From Gelidibacter salicanalis (GTDB lineage Bacteria; Bacteroidota; Bacteroidia; Flavobacteriales; Flavobacteriaceae), in NCBI RefSeq assembly GCF_007997285.1, contig NZ_VORX01000005.1, positions 1 through 64,000 of the forward strand: a stretch of DNA of 64,000 bases. The letters run 5' to 3'. This document shows positions 37,108-46,260 of the stretch, in pieces. The translations under genes and the position numbers were made by a program. Each line of letters starts with the position of its first letter. The stretch's first letter is position 1. The notes beneath the pieces were generated by a model, which worked only from the letters and a program-made list of their open reading frames with translations, was not told the origin of the DNA and did not search any database.

Positions 37108-39141
37108 TTATTTTTCAAGCAGCCCAGCGCGTCTTAACAAGGCTTCTGGCTGTGGTTCTTTTCCTCTAAAGCGTTTATAAAGTACCATTGGATCTTCAAT
37201 GCCGCCTTGTGAAAGGACATGGTCTTTAAACTTGGTAGCGACTTCCTGATTAAAAATCCCTTTTTCTTTAAAGAATTCGAACGCATCGGCATCCAAAACT
37301 TCTGCCCATTTATAACTGTAATACCCTGAGGAATAACCGCCTTGAAAAATATGCGAAAAGGACGTGCTCATGCAATTCTCTTTAACGTCTGGGAATAATT
37401 GAGTGCCCTCAAAAGCTTCTAATTCGTGCATCTTAACATCTGAAATTAGAGTCGGGTCAGTCCCGTGCCAACTCATGTCCAAAAGTCCAAAGCTTAATTG
37501 ACGCAAGGTTTGCATCCCTTCATGAAATGCTGAGGAATCTTTAATTTTTTGTACCAAATCCATCGGGATCAGTTCTCCTGTTTGATAGTGGATCGCAAAT
37601 AATTCCAACGCTTCTTTTTCGTAACACCAATTTTCAAATACTTGACTTGGCAATTCAACAAAATCCCAAAAAACACTGGTACCTGATAAACTTGGATAGG
37701 TGGTGTTGGCCAACATCCCGTGTAATGCATGTCCAAATTCATGAAATAAGGTGGTTACTTCATTAAATGTTAACAGTGAAGGTTTGGTTTTGGTGGGCTT
37801 AGTAAAGTTGCAGACGATAGAAATGTGTGGGCGCTCATTAGTGTTGCCTTTAACAAATTGAGACTTATATACCGTCATCCAGGCGCCATTGCGTTTGCCC
37901 GGTCTTGGGAAAAAATCAGCGTAATAAATCGCTACCAATTCGCCGTTGGCATCTATTACTTTATAGGTAAGTACATCTTCGTGATATTTGTCAATAGTGT
38001 GAATTTCTTCAAATTCTAACCCGAATAGTTTTTGGGCAACTTTAAAGGCACCGTCAATGACATTTTCCAGTTTAAAATAAGGTTTCAATTTTTCGTCATC
38101 CAAATCAAAACGCTTTTGCTTTAATTTCTCAGCGTAATACGCCGAATCCCATTTTTGCAATCCGTCGATGCCATCTAATTCCTGTGCAAATTCTTGAAGT
38201 TCATTAAATTCTGCTATAGCAGCTGGTTTCGCCTTAACCGCTAATTCTTCTAAAAATGCTTCCACCTTTTGAGGCGTTTTTGCCATGCGCTCTTCCAACA
38301 CAAAATGGGCGTGGGTTTTATAACCTAACAACTTTGCGCGTTCAAAACGTAATTTGGCAATCTGTAGCACGTTTTTTTGATTGTCCAATGCATCGCCTTT
38401 AAAAGCTTTTCTGCCAGAGGCAATGGCGAGCTTTTTCCGAAGTTCTCTATGGTCAGCATAGGTCATAAACGGAATGTAACTCGGGTAGTCCAAAGTAAAC
38501 ATCCAGCCTTCTATTTCCTTACTTTCTGCTAATTGCTTTGCGGCTTCCAAAACACCTTCTGGCAATCCTGAAAGGTCCTCTTCATTGGTGATGAGCATCT
38601 CAAAGTTATTGGTCTCCGCCAATACATTTTCGCCAAATTTTAATTGCAGTTGGCTCAATTCTTTGTCAATAGCTCTTAAGCGTTGTTTCTTAGCTTCGGG
38701 AAGATTGGCCCCATTTCGTGAAAAACTCTTGTATTGTTTATCTAATAAAGTTTGCTGTTCTACCGTGAGGTCTAAAGTATCTTTGGTATCATAGACTGAT
38801 TTGACTCTTTTAAACAATGCCTCATTCAGAGTGATGTCGTTGCTAAACTCAGACAATAATGGCGATACTTCTTGAGCGATTTTCTGTATAGCATCACTCG
38901 TTTCAGCTGAATTTAAATTGAAAAAAATACTTGAAATCCGATCCAATTGTTGCCCTGAAAATTCTAAAGCTTCCACTGTGTTTTCAAAAGTGGGGTCAGC
39001 GTCCGTAGCGATGATGGCATCAATTTCTGCTCGGGCATCTTCAATAGCAATTTGGAAGGCTGGTAAAAAATGAGCGTCCTTTATCTGAGAAAAGGGTGCA
39101 GTCGTATATGGGGTGGTAAAAGGAGTATTAAGAATATTCAT
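37108..39141 (-). CDS. M3 family zinc metallopeptidase (peptidyl-dipeptidase/oligopeptidase A-like)
   Basis: 677 aa. HEFGH zinc motif at His467-His471 (TLFHEFGHALHGML), then the third ligand region with FVELPSQVFENW. Full length for the Dcp/PrlC family; it cleaves short peptides. There is no signal peptide, so probably cytoplasmic. C-terminal FQGGYSSGYYSYKWAEVLDADAFEFF and RFRGKEPQPEALLRRAGL are conserved. Monocistronic. Confidence 0.92.
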   Translation of the reverse strand: MNILNTPFTTPYTTAPFSQIKDAHFLPAFQIAIEDARAEIDAIIATDADPTFENTVEALEFSGQQLDRISSIFFNLNSAETSDAIQKIAQEVSPLLSEFSNDITLNEALFKRVKSVYDTKDTLDLTVEQQTLLDKQYKSFSRNGANLPEAKKQRLRAIDKELSQLQLKFGENVLAETNNFEMLITNEEDLSGLPEGVLEAAKQLAESKEIEGWMFTLDYPSYIPFMTYADHRELRKKLAIASGRKAFKGDALDNQKNVLQIAKLRFERAKLLGYKTHAHFVLEERMAKTPQKVEAFLEELAVKAKPAAIAEFNELQEFAQELDGIDGLQKWDSAYYAEKLKQKRFDLDDEKLKPYFKLENVIDGAFKVAQKLFGLEFEEIHTIDKYHEDVLTYKVIDANGELVAIYYADFFPRPGKRNGAWMTVYKSQFVKGNTNERPHISIVCNFTKPTKTKPSLLTFNEVTTLFHEFGHALHGMLANTTYPSLSGTSVFWDFVELPSQVFENWCYEKEALELFAIHYQTGELIPMDLVQKIKDSSAFHEGMQTLRQLSFGLLDMSWHGTDPTLISDVKMHELEAFEGTQLFPDVKENCMSTSFSHIFQGGYSSGYYSYKWAEVLDADAFEFFKEKGIFNQEVATKFKDHVLSQGGIEDPMVLYKRFRGKEPQPEALLRRAGLLEK

Positions 39142-39216
39142 AACGCCGTATGGATTGTATGGTATGTGATTTTTAAATGTATCAAAATGTTGGTAATCTG
39201 ATAATTAGATCTTCTT

Positions 39217-39249
39217 TTTGATTTTTAACTAGAAAATCGGTTATCTTTG
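39217..39249 (+). promoter_or_regulatory. Strong Bacteroidetes-type promoter with no ORF downstream
   Basis: TTTG at 39217-39220, a 21-base spacer and TATCTTTG at 39242-39249, an almost ideal match to the -33/-7 pair. It points right, into the tail of purE, where no plus-strand ORF exists. See the candidate small RNA. Confidence 0.65.
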
Positions 39250-39255
39250 CCGTTC

Positions 39256-39336
39256 AGTTTTAAAGAAGTTTTATAAGTAAAGCCTCCAAGAATTGATTAA
39301 TAGCAAGAGAACCCTGACAGTGTCGGGGTTTTCTAT
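39256..39336 (+). ncRNA. Candidate small RNA of about 80 nt
   Basis: The promoter at 39217-39249 and the intrinsic terminator at 39310-39334 bracket about 80 bases on the plus strand without any ATG-started ORF. The 5' part is A/T-rich, the middle contains AAGCCTCCAAG, and the 3' end is the terminator hairpin. Size, promoter strength and terminator fit a free-standing small RNA; it might belong to a known flavobacterial class such as Flavo-1, which I cannot check. The 3' end touches the purE stop codon on the other strand. Confidence 0.45.
39310..39334 (+). terminator. Intrinsic terminator between candidate small RNA and purE
   Basis: AACCCTGAC pairs with GTCGGGGTT (nine pairs, one G-U) around AGT and is followed by TTCTATTTT. 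On the minus strand it lies right after the purE stop, so it may serve both directions. Confidence 0.7.
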
Positions 39337-39815
39337 TTTAAATCTTTAGCAGATTCTAAAACTTTGGCTTTTAAATCTTCTTTGTAAGCAATAATTCTCT
39401 CTTGCACTTGAGCATCAGTACTTCCGATGATTTGTGCCGCTAAAATACCTGCATTTTTAGCGCCGTTTAAAGCTACCGTAGCTACAGGTACACCGCCGGG
39501 CATTTGTAGAATTGAGAGTACAGAATCCCAACCATCAATTGAGTTGCTGCTTTTAACAGGAACGCCAATAACAGGCAAAGGTGACAGTGAAGCAATCATG
39601 CCTGGTAAATGGGCGGCACCTCCCGCACCTGCAATAATTACTGAAAATCCGCGGGTGTGTGCATGTTTTCCATAATCGAATAATTTTTCAGGTGTTCGGT
39701 GGGCGGATACAATATCGACCTCTACCTCAATGTTGAATTCTTTTAAAATATCAATAGCGTCCTGCATGACTGGCAAGTCGCTTTTGCTGCCCATAATAAT
39801 TCCTATTTTGCTCAT
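39333..39815 (-). CDS. purE: 5-(carboxyamino)imidazole ribonucleotide mutase
   Basis: 160 aa. Class I PurE: isomerises N5-CAIR to CAIR in purine synthesis. The signature GSKSDLPVM near 9-17, SAHRTPEKL near 39-47, AGAGGAAHLPGM near 62-73 and PVIGVPVKS are all present. It follows purK in the same direction after 53 bases, the standard pair; PurE acts directly on the PurK product. Confidence 0.96.
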   Translation of the reverse strand: MSKIGIIMGSKSDLPVMQDAIDILKEFNIEVEVDIVSAHRTPEKLFDYGKHAHTRGFSVIIAGAGGAAHLPGMIASLSPLPVIGVPVKSSNSIDGWDSVLSILQMPGGVPVATVALNGAKNAGILAAQIIGSTDAQVQERIIAYKEDLKAKVLESAKDLK

Positions 39816-39868
39816 ATAATGTATAAATGTAAAGTCCGAAATCGGAGTTTAAATATCTTTAGTTACCG

Positions 39869-41023
39869 CTACTGACTGATTACCTTAATTAAATTCTTCA
39901 CGTCTTCAGCGATTTTTCGTGCCGTATTCAAGTCTTCATTAACAATAGTCACGTGACCCATTTTACGGAACGGTCGTGTTTGTTTTTTACCATAAATATG
40001 TGGCGTTACGCCTTCCATGGCCATGATGTCTTCAATATGTTCATAGTGTACGTCTCCAGAATAACCTTCAGCACCTACCAAATTGACCATAACGCCAGCA
40101 ACTTTATAATCTGTTTTACCTAGTGGTAAATTTAAAATGGCTCTTAAATGTTGTTCAAATTGTGATGTGTATCCAGATTCAATGGTATGATGACCGGAAT
40201 TGTGTGGTCTTGGGGCCACTTCGTTCACCAAAATCTCATCGTTTTCTGTTTGAAACATTTCAACCGCCAACAATCCAACATGATTAAATGCTTCTGAAAC
40301 TTTTAATGCCGTTTCGCGCGCTTTATTAGCAACTTTAAATGGGATTCTTGCCGGACAGATCACATATTCCACCTGGTTGGCTTCGGGATGAAATTCCATT
40401 TCTACGACTGGGTAGGTCTTTACCTCTCCCTTAGCATTCCGGCTTACAATAACCGCTAGTTCGTTTTTAAAAGGAATCATGGTTTCCGCAATACATTCGC
40501 CATCCTGCAAATCTTTTAAGTCGGCTTTGCTACGTACCACCTTTACACCGTTTCCATCATAACCAAATTGAGCAGCCTTCCACACAAATGGTAATTGAAT
40601 GCCACCATTATCTATCGCATCTTCAATTTCTGAAACATAGGCGAAACGGACAAAATCAGCCGTAGGAATGTTATGATCTATATAAAATAGTTTTTGAGTC
40701 GCTTTATTTTGAATAGTTCTTAAAGTATCAGAAGATGGAAAAACCTTTACACCTTCTTTCTCTAAAGCCTCTAAAGCATTTACGTTTACATTCTCAATTT
40801 CTATGGTCAGGACGTCCACTTCTTTTCCAAATTTGAATACCGTGTCATAATCCATTAAATCGCCTTTGGTAAATTCATTACAGGCAATTTTTGATGGCGC
40901 TTCGTCGCTTGGGTCTAAAACACAGGTGTAAATATCAAATTTCCGAGTTTCTGTAAGCAGCATTTTGCCCAATTGGCCTCCACCAAGAATACCAAGTTTA
41001 AATTGAGAAGAAAAATAATTCAT
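39869..41023 (-). CDS. purK: 5-(carboxyamino)imidazole ribonucleotide synthase
   Basis: 384 aa ATP-grasp enzyme: carboxylates AIR with bicarbonate and ATP to N5-CAIR. The N-terminal LGILGGGQLGKML (11-23), the ATP-grasp core PFVWKAAQFGYDGNGVKVV, and EVAPRPHNSGHHTIE are diagnostic. First gene of the purK-purE unit, divergent from the hpt-adk fusion gene with about 156 bases between. Confidence 0.96.
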   Translation of the reverse strand: MNYFSSQFKLGILGGGQLGKMLLTETRKFDIYTCVLDPSDEAPSKIACNEFTKGDLMDYDTVFKFGKEVDVLTIEIENVNVNALEALEKEGVKVFPSSDTLRTIQNKATQKLFYIDHNIPTADFVRFAYVSEIEDAIDNGGIQLPFVWKAAQFGYDGNGVKVVRSKADLKDLQDGECIAETMIPFKNELAVIVSRNAKGEVKTYPVVEMEFHPEANQVEYVICPARIPFKVANKARETALKVSEAFNHVGLLAVEMFQTENDEILVNEVAPRPHNSGHHTIESGYTSQFEQHLRAILNLPLGKTDYKVAGVMVNLVGAEGYSGDVHYEHIEDIMAMEGVTPHIYGKKQTRPFRKMGHVTIVNEDLNTARKIAEDVKNLIKVISQ

Positions 41024-41149
41024 GTTTAAGGTTCTTACAGAGAAAAATCAGTTAAATTTAGGTCGTTAATAACGCAAAAGTACGTTTAAACTCTGAAAAC
41101 CGTAAATCAAATCACAAAATTTCGGCCGCAAATTTTAATTCAAAAAGCG

Positions 41150-41157
41150 TATCTTTG
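41150..41157 (+). promoter_or_regulatory. Putative -7 element (TATCTTTG) of hpt-adk
   Basis: Exact TAnnTTTG match 22 bases before the TTG start of the fusion gene. The -33 region is AT-rich without a clear TTG. Confidence 0.5.
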
Positions 41158-41179
41158 CATCTTTTAAAAACCTAAACCA

Positions 41180-42289
41180 TTGATCAAACTTCACGATTTA
41201 CACTTTAAGCCCTTTATTTCCGAAAAGGAAATTGACGCTACAATACAGAGAATGGTTGATGAGGTTGCAGCACAATTAAAAGACGAAATTCCCGTATTTG
41301 TTGGGGTTCTGAATGGATCGTTCATGTTTGTAAGCGATTTTGTAAAGAAATACCCTAAACCTTGCGAGGTGACGTTCATAAAATTGGCGTCTTATGAAGG
41401 CGTAAAATCTACTGAAGATATTGAGCGGCTGATTGGTTTAACGCAAGATTTGACAGGAAGGACGGTCGTGATTCTTGAAGACATTATTGATTCTGGAAAT
41501 ACCTTGGCGGAAATCCATCGCATTTTTGAAAATGAAAATGTAAAAGAATTACTGATTGCTACGCTCTTCCATAAGCCTGAAGCGTACAAAAAAGACTTTA
41601 AACTACATTATATTGGTATTGATATTCCCAATAAATTCATCGTGGGTTACGGATTGGACTACGACGGACTGGGAAGGGATTTGCCTGAAGTATATCAACT
41701 AAAAACCACGCAACACATGACTAATTTTGTCCTCTTTGGACCTCCAGGGGCTGGAAAAGGTACCCAGGCAAATTTTTTAAAGGAGACCTATAATCTCGTA
41801 CATATTTCCACTGGTGATGTGTTTAGATCAAATATTAAAAATAAATCCGCATTAGGAATGCTTGCTAAGTCTTTTATGGACAAAGGTGAGTTGGTTCCGG
41901 ATCAGGTAACGATTGATATGCTGAATGCTGAAGTAGAAAAAAATGCAGGGGCGAATGGGTTTATCTTTGATGGTTTCCCAAGAACAAATGCGCAAGCAAA
42001 AGCATTAGATCAATTGATGGACGAAAAAGATTCACAAATTGATGCTATGATTGCACTTGAAGTAGATGATGAGGTGTTGGTGCAGCGATTATTGGGCCGC
42101 GGAAAAACAAGTGGCAGACCGGATGATGCTGATGAACGGATTATCAGAAATAGAATTACCGAATACTACAAAAAGACGGCTGTTTTAAAAGAGTATTATA
42201 TGGCTCAAGATAAATACTGTGGGGTTGACGGCGTTGGTAATATCTCAGAAATTACCGAACGTTTAATCAAGGTGATTGATAAACTATAG
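41180..42289 (+). CDS. Hypoxanthine phosphoribosyltransferase-adenylate kinase fusion
   Basis: 369 aa, one uninterrupted frame with two enzymes. Residues 1-176 are a purine phosphoribosyltransferase with VLNGSFMF near 43-50 and the PRPP motif VVILEDIIDSGNTL at 96-109. Residues 181-369 are an adenylate kinase with P-loop GPPGAGKGTQ at 187-196, GFPRT at 265-269, and a short lid (RGKTSGRPDD at 307-316) instead of the long zinc-type lid. The linker is only a few residues. The fusion would couple salvage of hypoxanthine/guanine with AMP phosphorylation. The start is TTG 41180; a Met at residue 180 (ATG 41717) could start a separate Adk. Similar long adenylate kinases are known in flavobacteria, so this is probably not a sequencing artefact. 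Confidence 0.92.
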   Translation: MIKLHDLHFKPFISEKEIDATIQRMVDEVAAQLKDEIPVFVGVLNGSFMFVSDFVKKYPKPCEVTFIKLASYEGVKSTEDIERLIGLTQDLTGRTVVILEDIIDSGNTLAEIHRIFENENVKELLIATLFHKPEAYKKDFKLHYIGIDIPNKFIVGYGLDYDGLGRDLPEVYQLKTTQHMTNFVLFGPPGAGKGTQANFLKETYNLVHISTGDVFRSNIKNKSALGMLAKSFMDKGELVPDQVTIDMLNAEVEKNAGANGFIFDGFPRTNAQAKALDQLMDEKDSQIDAMIALEVDDEVLVQRLLGRGKTSGRPDDADERIIRNRITEYYKKTAVLKEYYMAQDKYCGVDGVGNISEITERLIKVIDKL

Positions 42290-42415
42290 TAAGCTCCTGA
42301 ACTGGTCACCCTTGTATTTGGAATTATAATCTTTTGTTGAATAGTGACTTGTCCTATCGTCGTTAATAGCGGTACAAGACATTAAATAAAAATGCCACAA
42401 TAGTGGGAAGTGAAC

Positions 42416-43414
42416 ATGACTGAAGGAAATTTTGTTGATTACGTAAAAATGAACGTGCAATCCGGAAACGGAGGTAAAGGCTCTATGCACTTGCACAGAG
42501 AGAAATTTATAACCAAAGGTGGTCCTGATGGTGGAGATGGTGGTCGTGGTGGCCATGTGATTCTCAGAGGTAATGAAAACCAATGGACTTTATACCATTT
42601 GAAATTCAAAAAACACGTCAGAGCAGGGCATGGTGGCCATGGTAGTTCTTCTAGAAGCTCTGGTGCTGACGGAGAGGATGTTTATGTAGATGTGCCATTG
42701 GGAACTGTCGTACGCGATTTTGAAACAAATGAAGTCATTTTTGAGATCACTGAACACGGACAAGAGCGCATAATTGTTGAAGGTGGGAAAGGTGGCCTAG
42801 GCAACTGGCATTTTAAAACCTCTACAAACCAAACGCCGCGCTATTCGCAACCGGGAATTCCGTTAAGCGAACGAGACATCTTGTTGGAGCTAAAACTTTT
42901 GGCTGATGTAGGTTTGGTAGGTTTTCCTAATGCAGGAAAATCGACGCTATTGTCGGTAATTACCTCTGCAAAACCAAAAATTGCCGATTATGAATTTACC
43001 ACCCTCAAACCTAATTTAGGAATTGTTGAGTACCGTGATTTTCAGTCGTTTGTGATGGCGGATATTCCTGGAATTATTGAAGGTGCAGCTGAAGGAAAAG
43101 GTCTTGGCCATTATTTTCTAAGACATATAGAGCGCAATTCCATTTTGTTATTTCTTGTGCCTGCAGATGCTCCGGACATTCATAAACAATACGAGATTTT
43201 ATTGGACGAACTGCGACGTTACAATCCAGAAATGCTAGACAAAGAACGTTTTGTAGTCATTTCTAAAAGTGATATGCTCGATGCCGAATTGGAAGCTGAA
43301 CTTAAAGAAGAACTCGATAAAACCTTACCAATCGACTATATGTTTATTTCGTCTGTAGCCCAAAAAGGCATTGTAGATTTGAAAGACAAACTATGGAAGA
43401 TGCTAAATGATTAA
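42416..43414 (+). CDS. obgE: Obg family GTPase ObgE/CgtA
   Basis: 332 aa from ATG 42416 (GTG 42410 is also possible). The glycine-rich Obg fold occupies 1-158 ([30 protein letters not shown]), then the GTPase domain with G1 GFPNAGKST at 169-177, G3 [16 protein letters not shown], and SKSD as G4. No C-terminal OCT extension. An essential GTPase in ribosome assembly and stress control. It follows hpt-adk by 126 bases in the same direction. Confidence 0.96.
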   Translation: MTEGNFVDYVKMNVQSGNGGKGSMHLHREKFITKGGPDGGDGGRGGHVILRGNENQWTLYHLKFKKHVRAGHGGHGSSSRSSGADGEDVYVDVPLGTVVRDFETNEVIFEITEHGQERIIVEGGKGGLGNWHFKTSTNQTPRYSQPGIPLSERDILLELKLLADVGLVGFPNAGKSTLLSVITSAKPKIADYEFTTLKPNLGIVEYRDFQSFVMADIPGIIEGAAEGKGLGHYFLRHIERNSILLFLVPADAPDIHKQYEILLDELRRYNPEMLDKERFVVISKSDMLDAELEAELKEELDKTLPIDYMFISSVAQKGIVDLKDKLWKMLND

Positions 43415-43634
43415 GTGCCGCAGGCTTGTGATCAATTTGTATCAGCACTTTGAGTAATTAAAATTTTTTTCTGTCATTGCTTAGTTTTTAAATAAGAAAC
43501 CACACCATAAAAGTAACCTTAAAACATGTTATTGACAACACGGAAAATAGAACAGATGGTATTGTTTTTCTAAAGATACAGGCCTTAATATTAGTCTCCG
43601 TCGTGAGACCTTTTCAATGGAAACCTTACCTTGA

Positions 43635-44218
43635 ACTAGAGCACGTGCAATTCTTCTTAAAATAGAGCTGTTTAGCGTGCTTATCTTTACCCTTGAATGT
43701 TTTACCCGGATTTATATTTTCGAGTGGAAGCTGAATATTGGTCTTCAGCTTTTTTGGGATTATTGACTTTTTGGCCATTCTTCCCTTTTATCTGATTATT
43801 GGGATCGACTTACGTTCGTTAAGAGCGCTGCGTTTTTTACGTTTGTTCCGGATTTTGAAATTGCTCTACAATCGGGCGATGAACCAATTTTCTAGAGCGA
43901 TTAAGAGTGCTAAAGAGCAAATTTTCCTGTTTCTTTTTCATCACCCTTATTTTGATTTATTTTGCTGCAGTGGGCATTTTTTACTTCGAAAATGCCGCCC
44001 AACCCGAGCATTTTTCTTCTATTTTTGATAGCTTGTGGTGGGCCATAATAACCTTGACTACTGTGGGTTATGTAGATGTCTATCCTATTACGGTAGGTGG
44101 TAAAGTGTTTACCTTCTTCATTTTAATGATTGGCTTGGGGATTGTGGCCATTCCTACAGGCATCGTTTCTTCTGCCTTGACCAATTCTGTTGATAATTCC
44201 AGCAAGGAGGAGGAATAA
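43635..44218 (+). pseudogene. Broken Kv-type potassium channel
   Basis: Three frames must be joined to read a voltage-gated-like channel. First IELFSVLIFTLECFTRIYIF (S2/S3) from about 43662. After a 1-base shift near 43735, FSFFGIIDFLAILPFYL and the Arg-rich S4 LRSLRALRFLRLFRIL. After another shift near 43930, the pore and last helix (SLWWAIITLTTVGYVD... VAIPTGIVSSALT) to a stop at 44218. The N-terminus is missing. The selectivity filter reads TVGYVD instead of TVGYGD, a change that should abolish K+ selection. Two shifts, a lost start and the filter mutation together make a genuine pseudogene more likely than sequencing error. Confidence 0.85.
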
Positions 44219-44310
44219 TCTTTTATTTTCAACAAAGTTTAGTACAATTTTAGGAATTCAAAGCTAGCCTTCATTTTTAGGTTTCGTAACTTTGGGTAAA
44301 ACGAAACATC

Positions 44311-45036
44311 ATGAAAGATTTAAAAAATAAAGTGGCCTTAATTACAGGCGGGAGTAAAGGAATTGGATATGGCGTCGCCTTAAGTTTGATGAAACAGGGC
44401 GTGAATGTAGCAATTACCAGTAGAGATGAAGCACGTGCTAAGGAAGCGGCAAAAGACCTTGAGAAGGCCGCCAAATCCTCTGCGAAAGCCTTAGGAGTGA
44501 AGGCCGATGTGCGTAAGTACGACAGTCAGCAGGCTGCAGTTAAGCAAGTGTTATCAGAATTTGGGCAATTAGACATTGTGGTGGCTAATGCTGGGTTGGG
44601 GCATTTTGGCTCTATTGAAGAGCTGACGCCAGAACAGTGGCAAGAAACTATCGATACCAATTTATCTGGAGTGTTCTACACCATCAAATCAAGTTTAGAG
44701 GCTTTAAAAAAATCGGAAGGGTATTTTATCAGTATTTCCAGTTTGGCGGGCACCAACTTTTTTGCGGGTGGGTCTGCTTACAATGCCAGTAAATTTGGGG
44801 TAACAGGGTTTACGCAAGCGGTAATGTTGGACTTAAGAGCGCACAATATTAAAGTGAGTACCATTATGCCAGGATCCGTATCTACAAATTTTAATGGTAA
44901 TGAACCTGACAGCAGTGATGCTTGGAAGATTCAAATTGAAGATATTGGCGAATTGGTGGTAGATCTTGTAAAGATGAACGAACGCACCTTACCAAGTAAG
45001 ATTGAAGTGAGGCCGACCATGCCACCTAGCAAGTAA
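44311..45036 (+). CDS. Short-chain dehydrogenase/reductase, 3-oxoacyl-ACP reductase-like
   Basis: 241 aa. NAD(P)-binding ALITGGSKGIGYG (9-21), NAG in VVANAGLGHFG, catalytic Ser in SISSLAGT and YNASK with the Tyr-Lys pair. Closest in pattern to FabG-like or sepiapterin-type SDRs; the substrate is not assignable. Intact, in a degraded neighbourhood. Confidence 0.85.
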   Translation: MKDLKNKVALITGGSKGIGYGVALSLMKQGVNVAITSRDEARAKEAAKDLEKAAKSSAKALGVKADVRKYDSQQAAVKQVLSEFGQLDIVVANAGLGHFGSIEELTPEQWQETIDTNLSGVFYTIKSSLEALKKSEGYFISISSLAGTNFFAGGSAYNASKFGVTGFTQAVMLDLRAHNIKVSTIMPGSVSTNFNGNEPDSSDAWKIQIEDIGELVVDLVKMNERTLPSKIEVRPTMPPSK

Positions 45037-45107
45037 TAATGCGGAGGGCTATAATGCGATTAGCAACATTTTACTGGATCACTTTTAGTATCTTTAAAAT
45101 AAAATAT

Positions 45108-45650
45108 ATGAAAAAAGGACTCCTTATAGTGCTTTCAATATTCATTTTTTCCTGTGCGAGTGTGCAGGTTAATTATGATTATGAAAGAGGCACAGATTTT
45201 AGTGCCTATAAAACTTACAATTATTATGAACCCATGACTATAGGTTTAAGTGAATTGGATGCCAAACGTTTTCTAGATGCTTTGGATGCCGGTTTACAAG
45301 CCAAAGGCATGCATTTATCTGATACGCCAGATTTTCTTATCAATATTAAGAGCAATCAGTTTCAAGAGCATCAAAGAAGTAATGTCGGTGTAGGTGTTGG
45401 CGGCAGTGGCAGGAGCGTAGGCGGAGGGATTTCTATAGGAATTCCAATGGGTCAGGCGTCCATGAATCGCGAACTGATTGTCGAATTTATAGATGATCGT
45501 AAAACAGGATTGTTTTGGCAAGCGGTGAGTGCTAGCAAATATCAACCTAACGCAAAACCAGAAGCTAGGGCCACTAAGTTTGAAGCGATCGTGGCCAAAA
45601 TATTATCTGAATATCCTCCGGCGTCAAAAAATAAAAAGGAGATGAATTAA
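45108..45650 (+). CDS. DUF4136 lipoprotein
   Basis: 180 aa from ATG 45108 (23 codons upstream in frame are not signal-like). Lipoprotein signal VLSIFIFSCASVQ. The mature start VNYDYERGTDFSAYKTYNYYEP and the SMNRELIVEFIDDRKTGLFWQAVS segment are the DUF4136 pattern. Envelope lipoprotein of unknown function. There is a short Gly/Ser/Val-rich stretch (VGVGVGGSGRSVGGG) in the middle. Confidence 0.82.
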   Translation: MKKGLLIVLSIFIFSCASVQVNYDYERGTDFSAYKTYNYYEPMTIGLSELDAKRFLDALDAGLQAKGMHLSDTPDFLINIKSNQFQEHQRSNVGVGVGGSGRSVGGGISIGIPMGQASMNRELIVEFIDDRKTGLFWQAVSASKYQPNAKPEARATKFEAIVAKILSEYPPASKNKKEMN

Positions 45651-45839
45651 GGTGATTATTAAGGTTTTAGAGGTTGTATAGAAGTGCATTTTAAAGTATT
45701 CACTGACTTAAAATAAGAAAGAATTGGCTAGTGAGATGTTACGAATTCAGATGGTATCGGAAAAAATGTTTAGGTTTCTTTAATTTCCATCAATTAGATT
45801 ATTTTTTTAAAAATTTAAAAGTTGAATTATATTTCGTAG
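45651..45839. other. Intergenic segment up to the first MITE
   Basis: AT-rich, no ORF with coding character. It ends with ATTTCGTAG, the left target-site duplication of the MITE. Confidence 0.5.
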
Positions 45840-46062
45840 CATTAGTGTCCGGTAAAAATAAATAATAAATTAACAAACTCATTTAAAGCAAGGGACATTA
45901 AAAGATTTCCGAAATGAGACCTTGCATTTTAGAAACTGTTTCTACCGAGAGGGAATGTGCGATTTTAATTTAAATGATCGATGTTTGTCAGTGAGTTGCA
46001 AACAAGTCTTAATTCCTTATTCTAACAGCGCAGCGGTCTTGATTCTTTATCGGATAACAATG
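45840..46062. mobile_element. MITE copy 1 (223 bp)
   Basis: Begins CATTAGTGTCCGGTAAA and ends TTTATCGGATAACAATG; the ends are inverted repeats (14 of 17 positions). Flanked by ATTTCGTAG on the left and ATTTCGAAG on the right, an imperfect 9-bp target duplication. No ORF inside. About 95 percent identical over the full length to the copy at 58186. A non-autonomous element; the transposase that moves it is not in this window. The identity of the IS family is not proved; the 9-bp duplication would suit an IS4-like parent. Confidence 0.85.
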
Positions 46063-46260
46063 ATTTCGAAGCATTAATCAAGATTTCTGTGGATCAGATG
46101 AAGACTAAAGTAAGGCGTAATACTAGAGGGGGACAAAAGAGTCGCGTTTAAGTTACATCAAACTAAATTGCGGAATAATTACCTGATGAATTAGGGAGGT
46201 CTGGTGTGTTTTGGGGCCTTGGGGCTATTCATAAATTCGCTAGGGAGGCGTCTATAAAAA
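46063..46260. other. Segment right of MITE copy 1
   Basis: Contains a short open stretch, about 46057-46149, coding for a basic tail (ISVDQMKTKVRRNTRGG...), which may be the end of a gene destroyed by insertion or decay. No start, no promoter. Nothing else recognised. Confidence 0.3.

Noticed and set aside
39816-39868. Purine riboswitch before purE or purK
   Set aside because: No conserved purine aptamer core is visible in the purE leader or in the purK upstream region.
46057-46149. Short basic reading frame after MITE copy 1 as a gene
   Set aside because: No start codon, about 30 codons only; at most a remnant.
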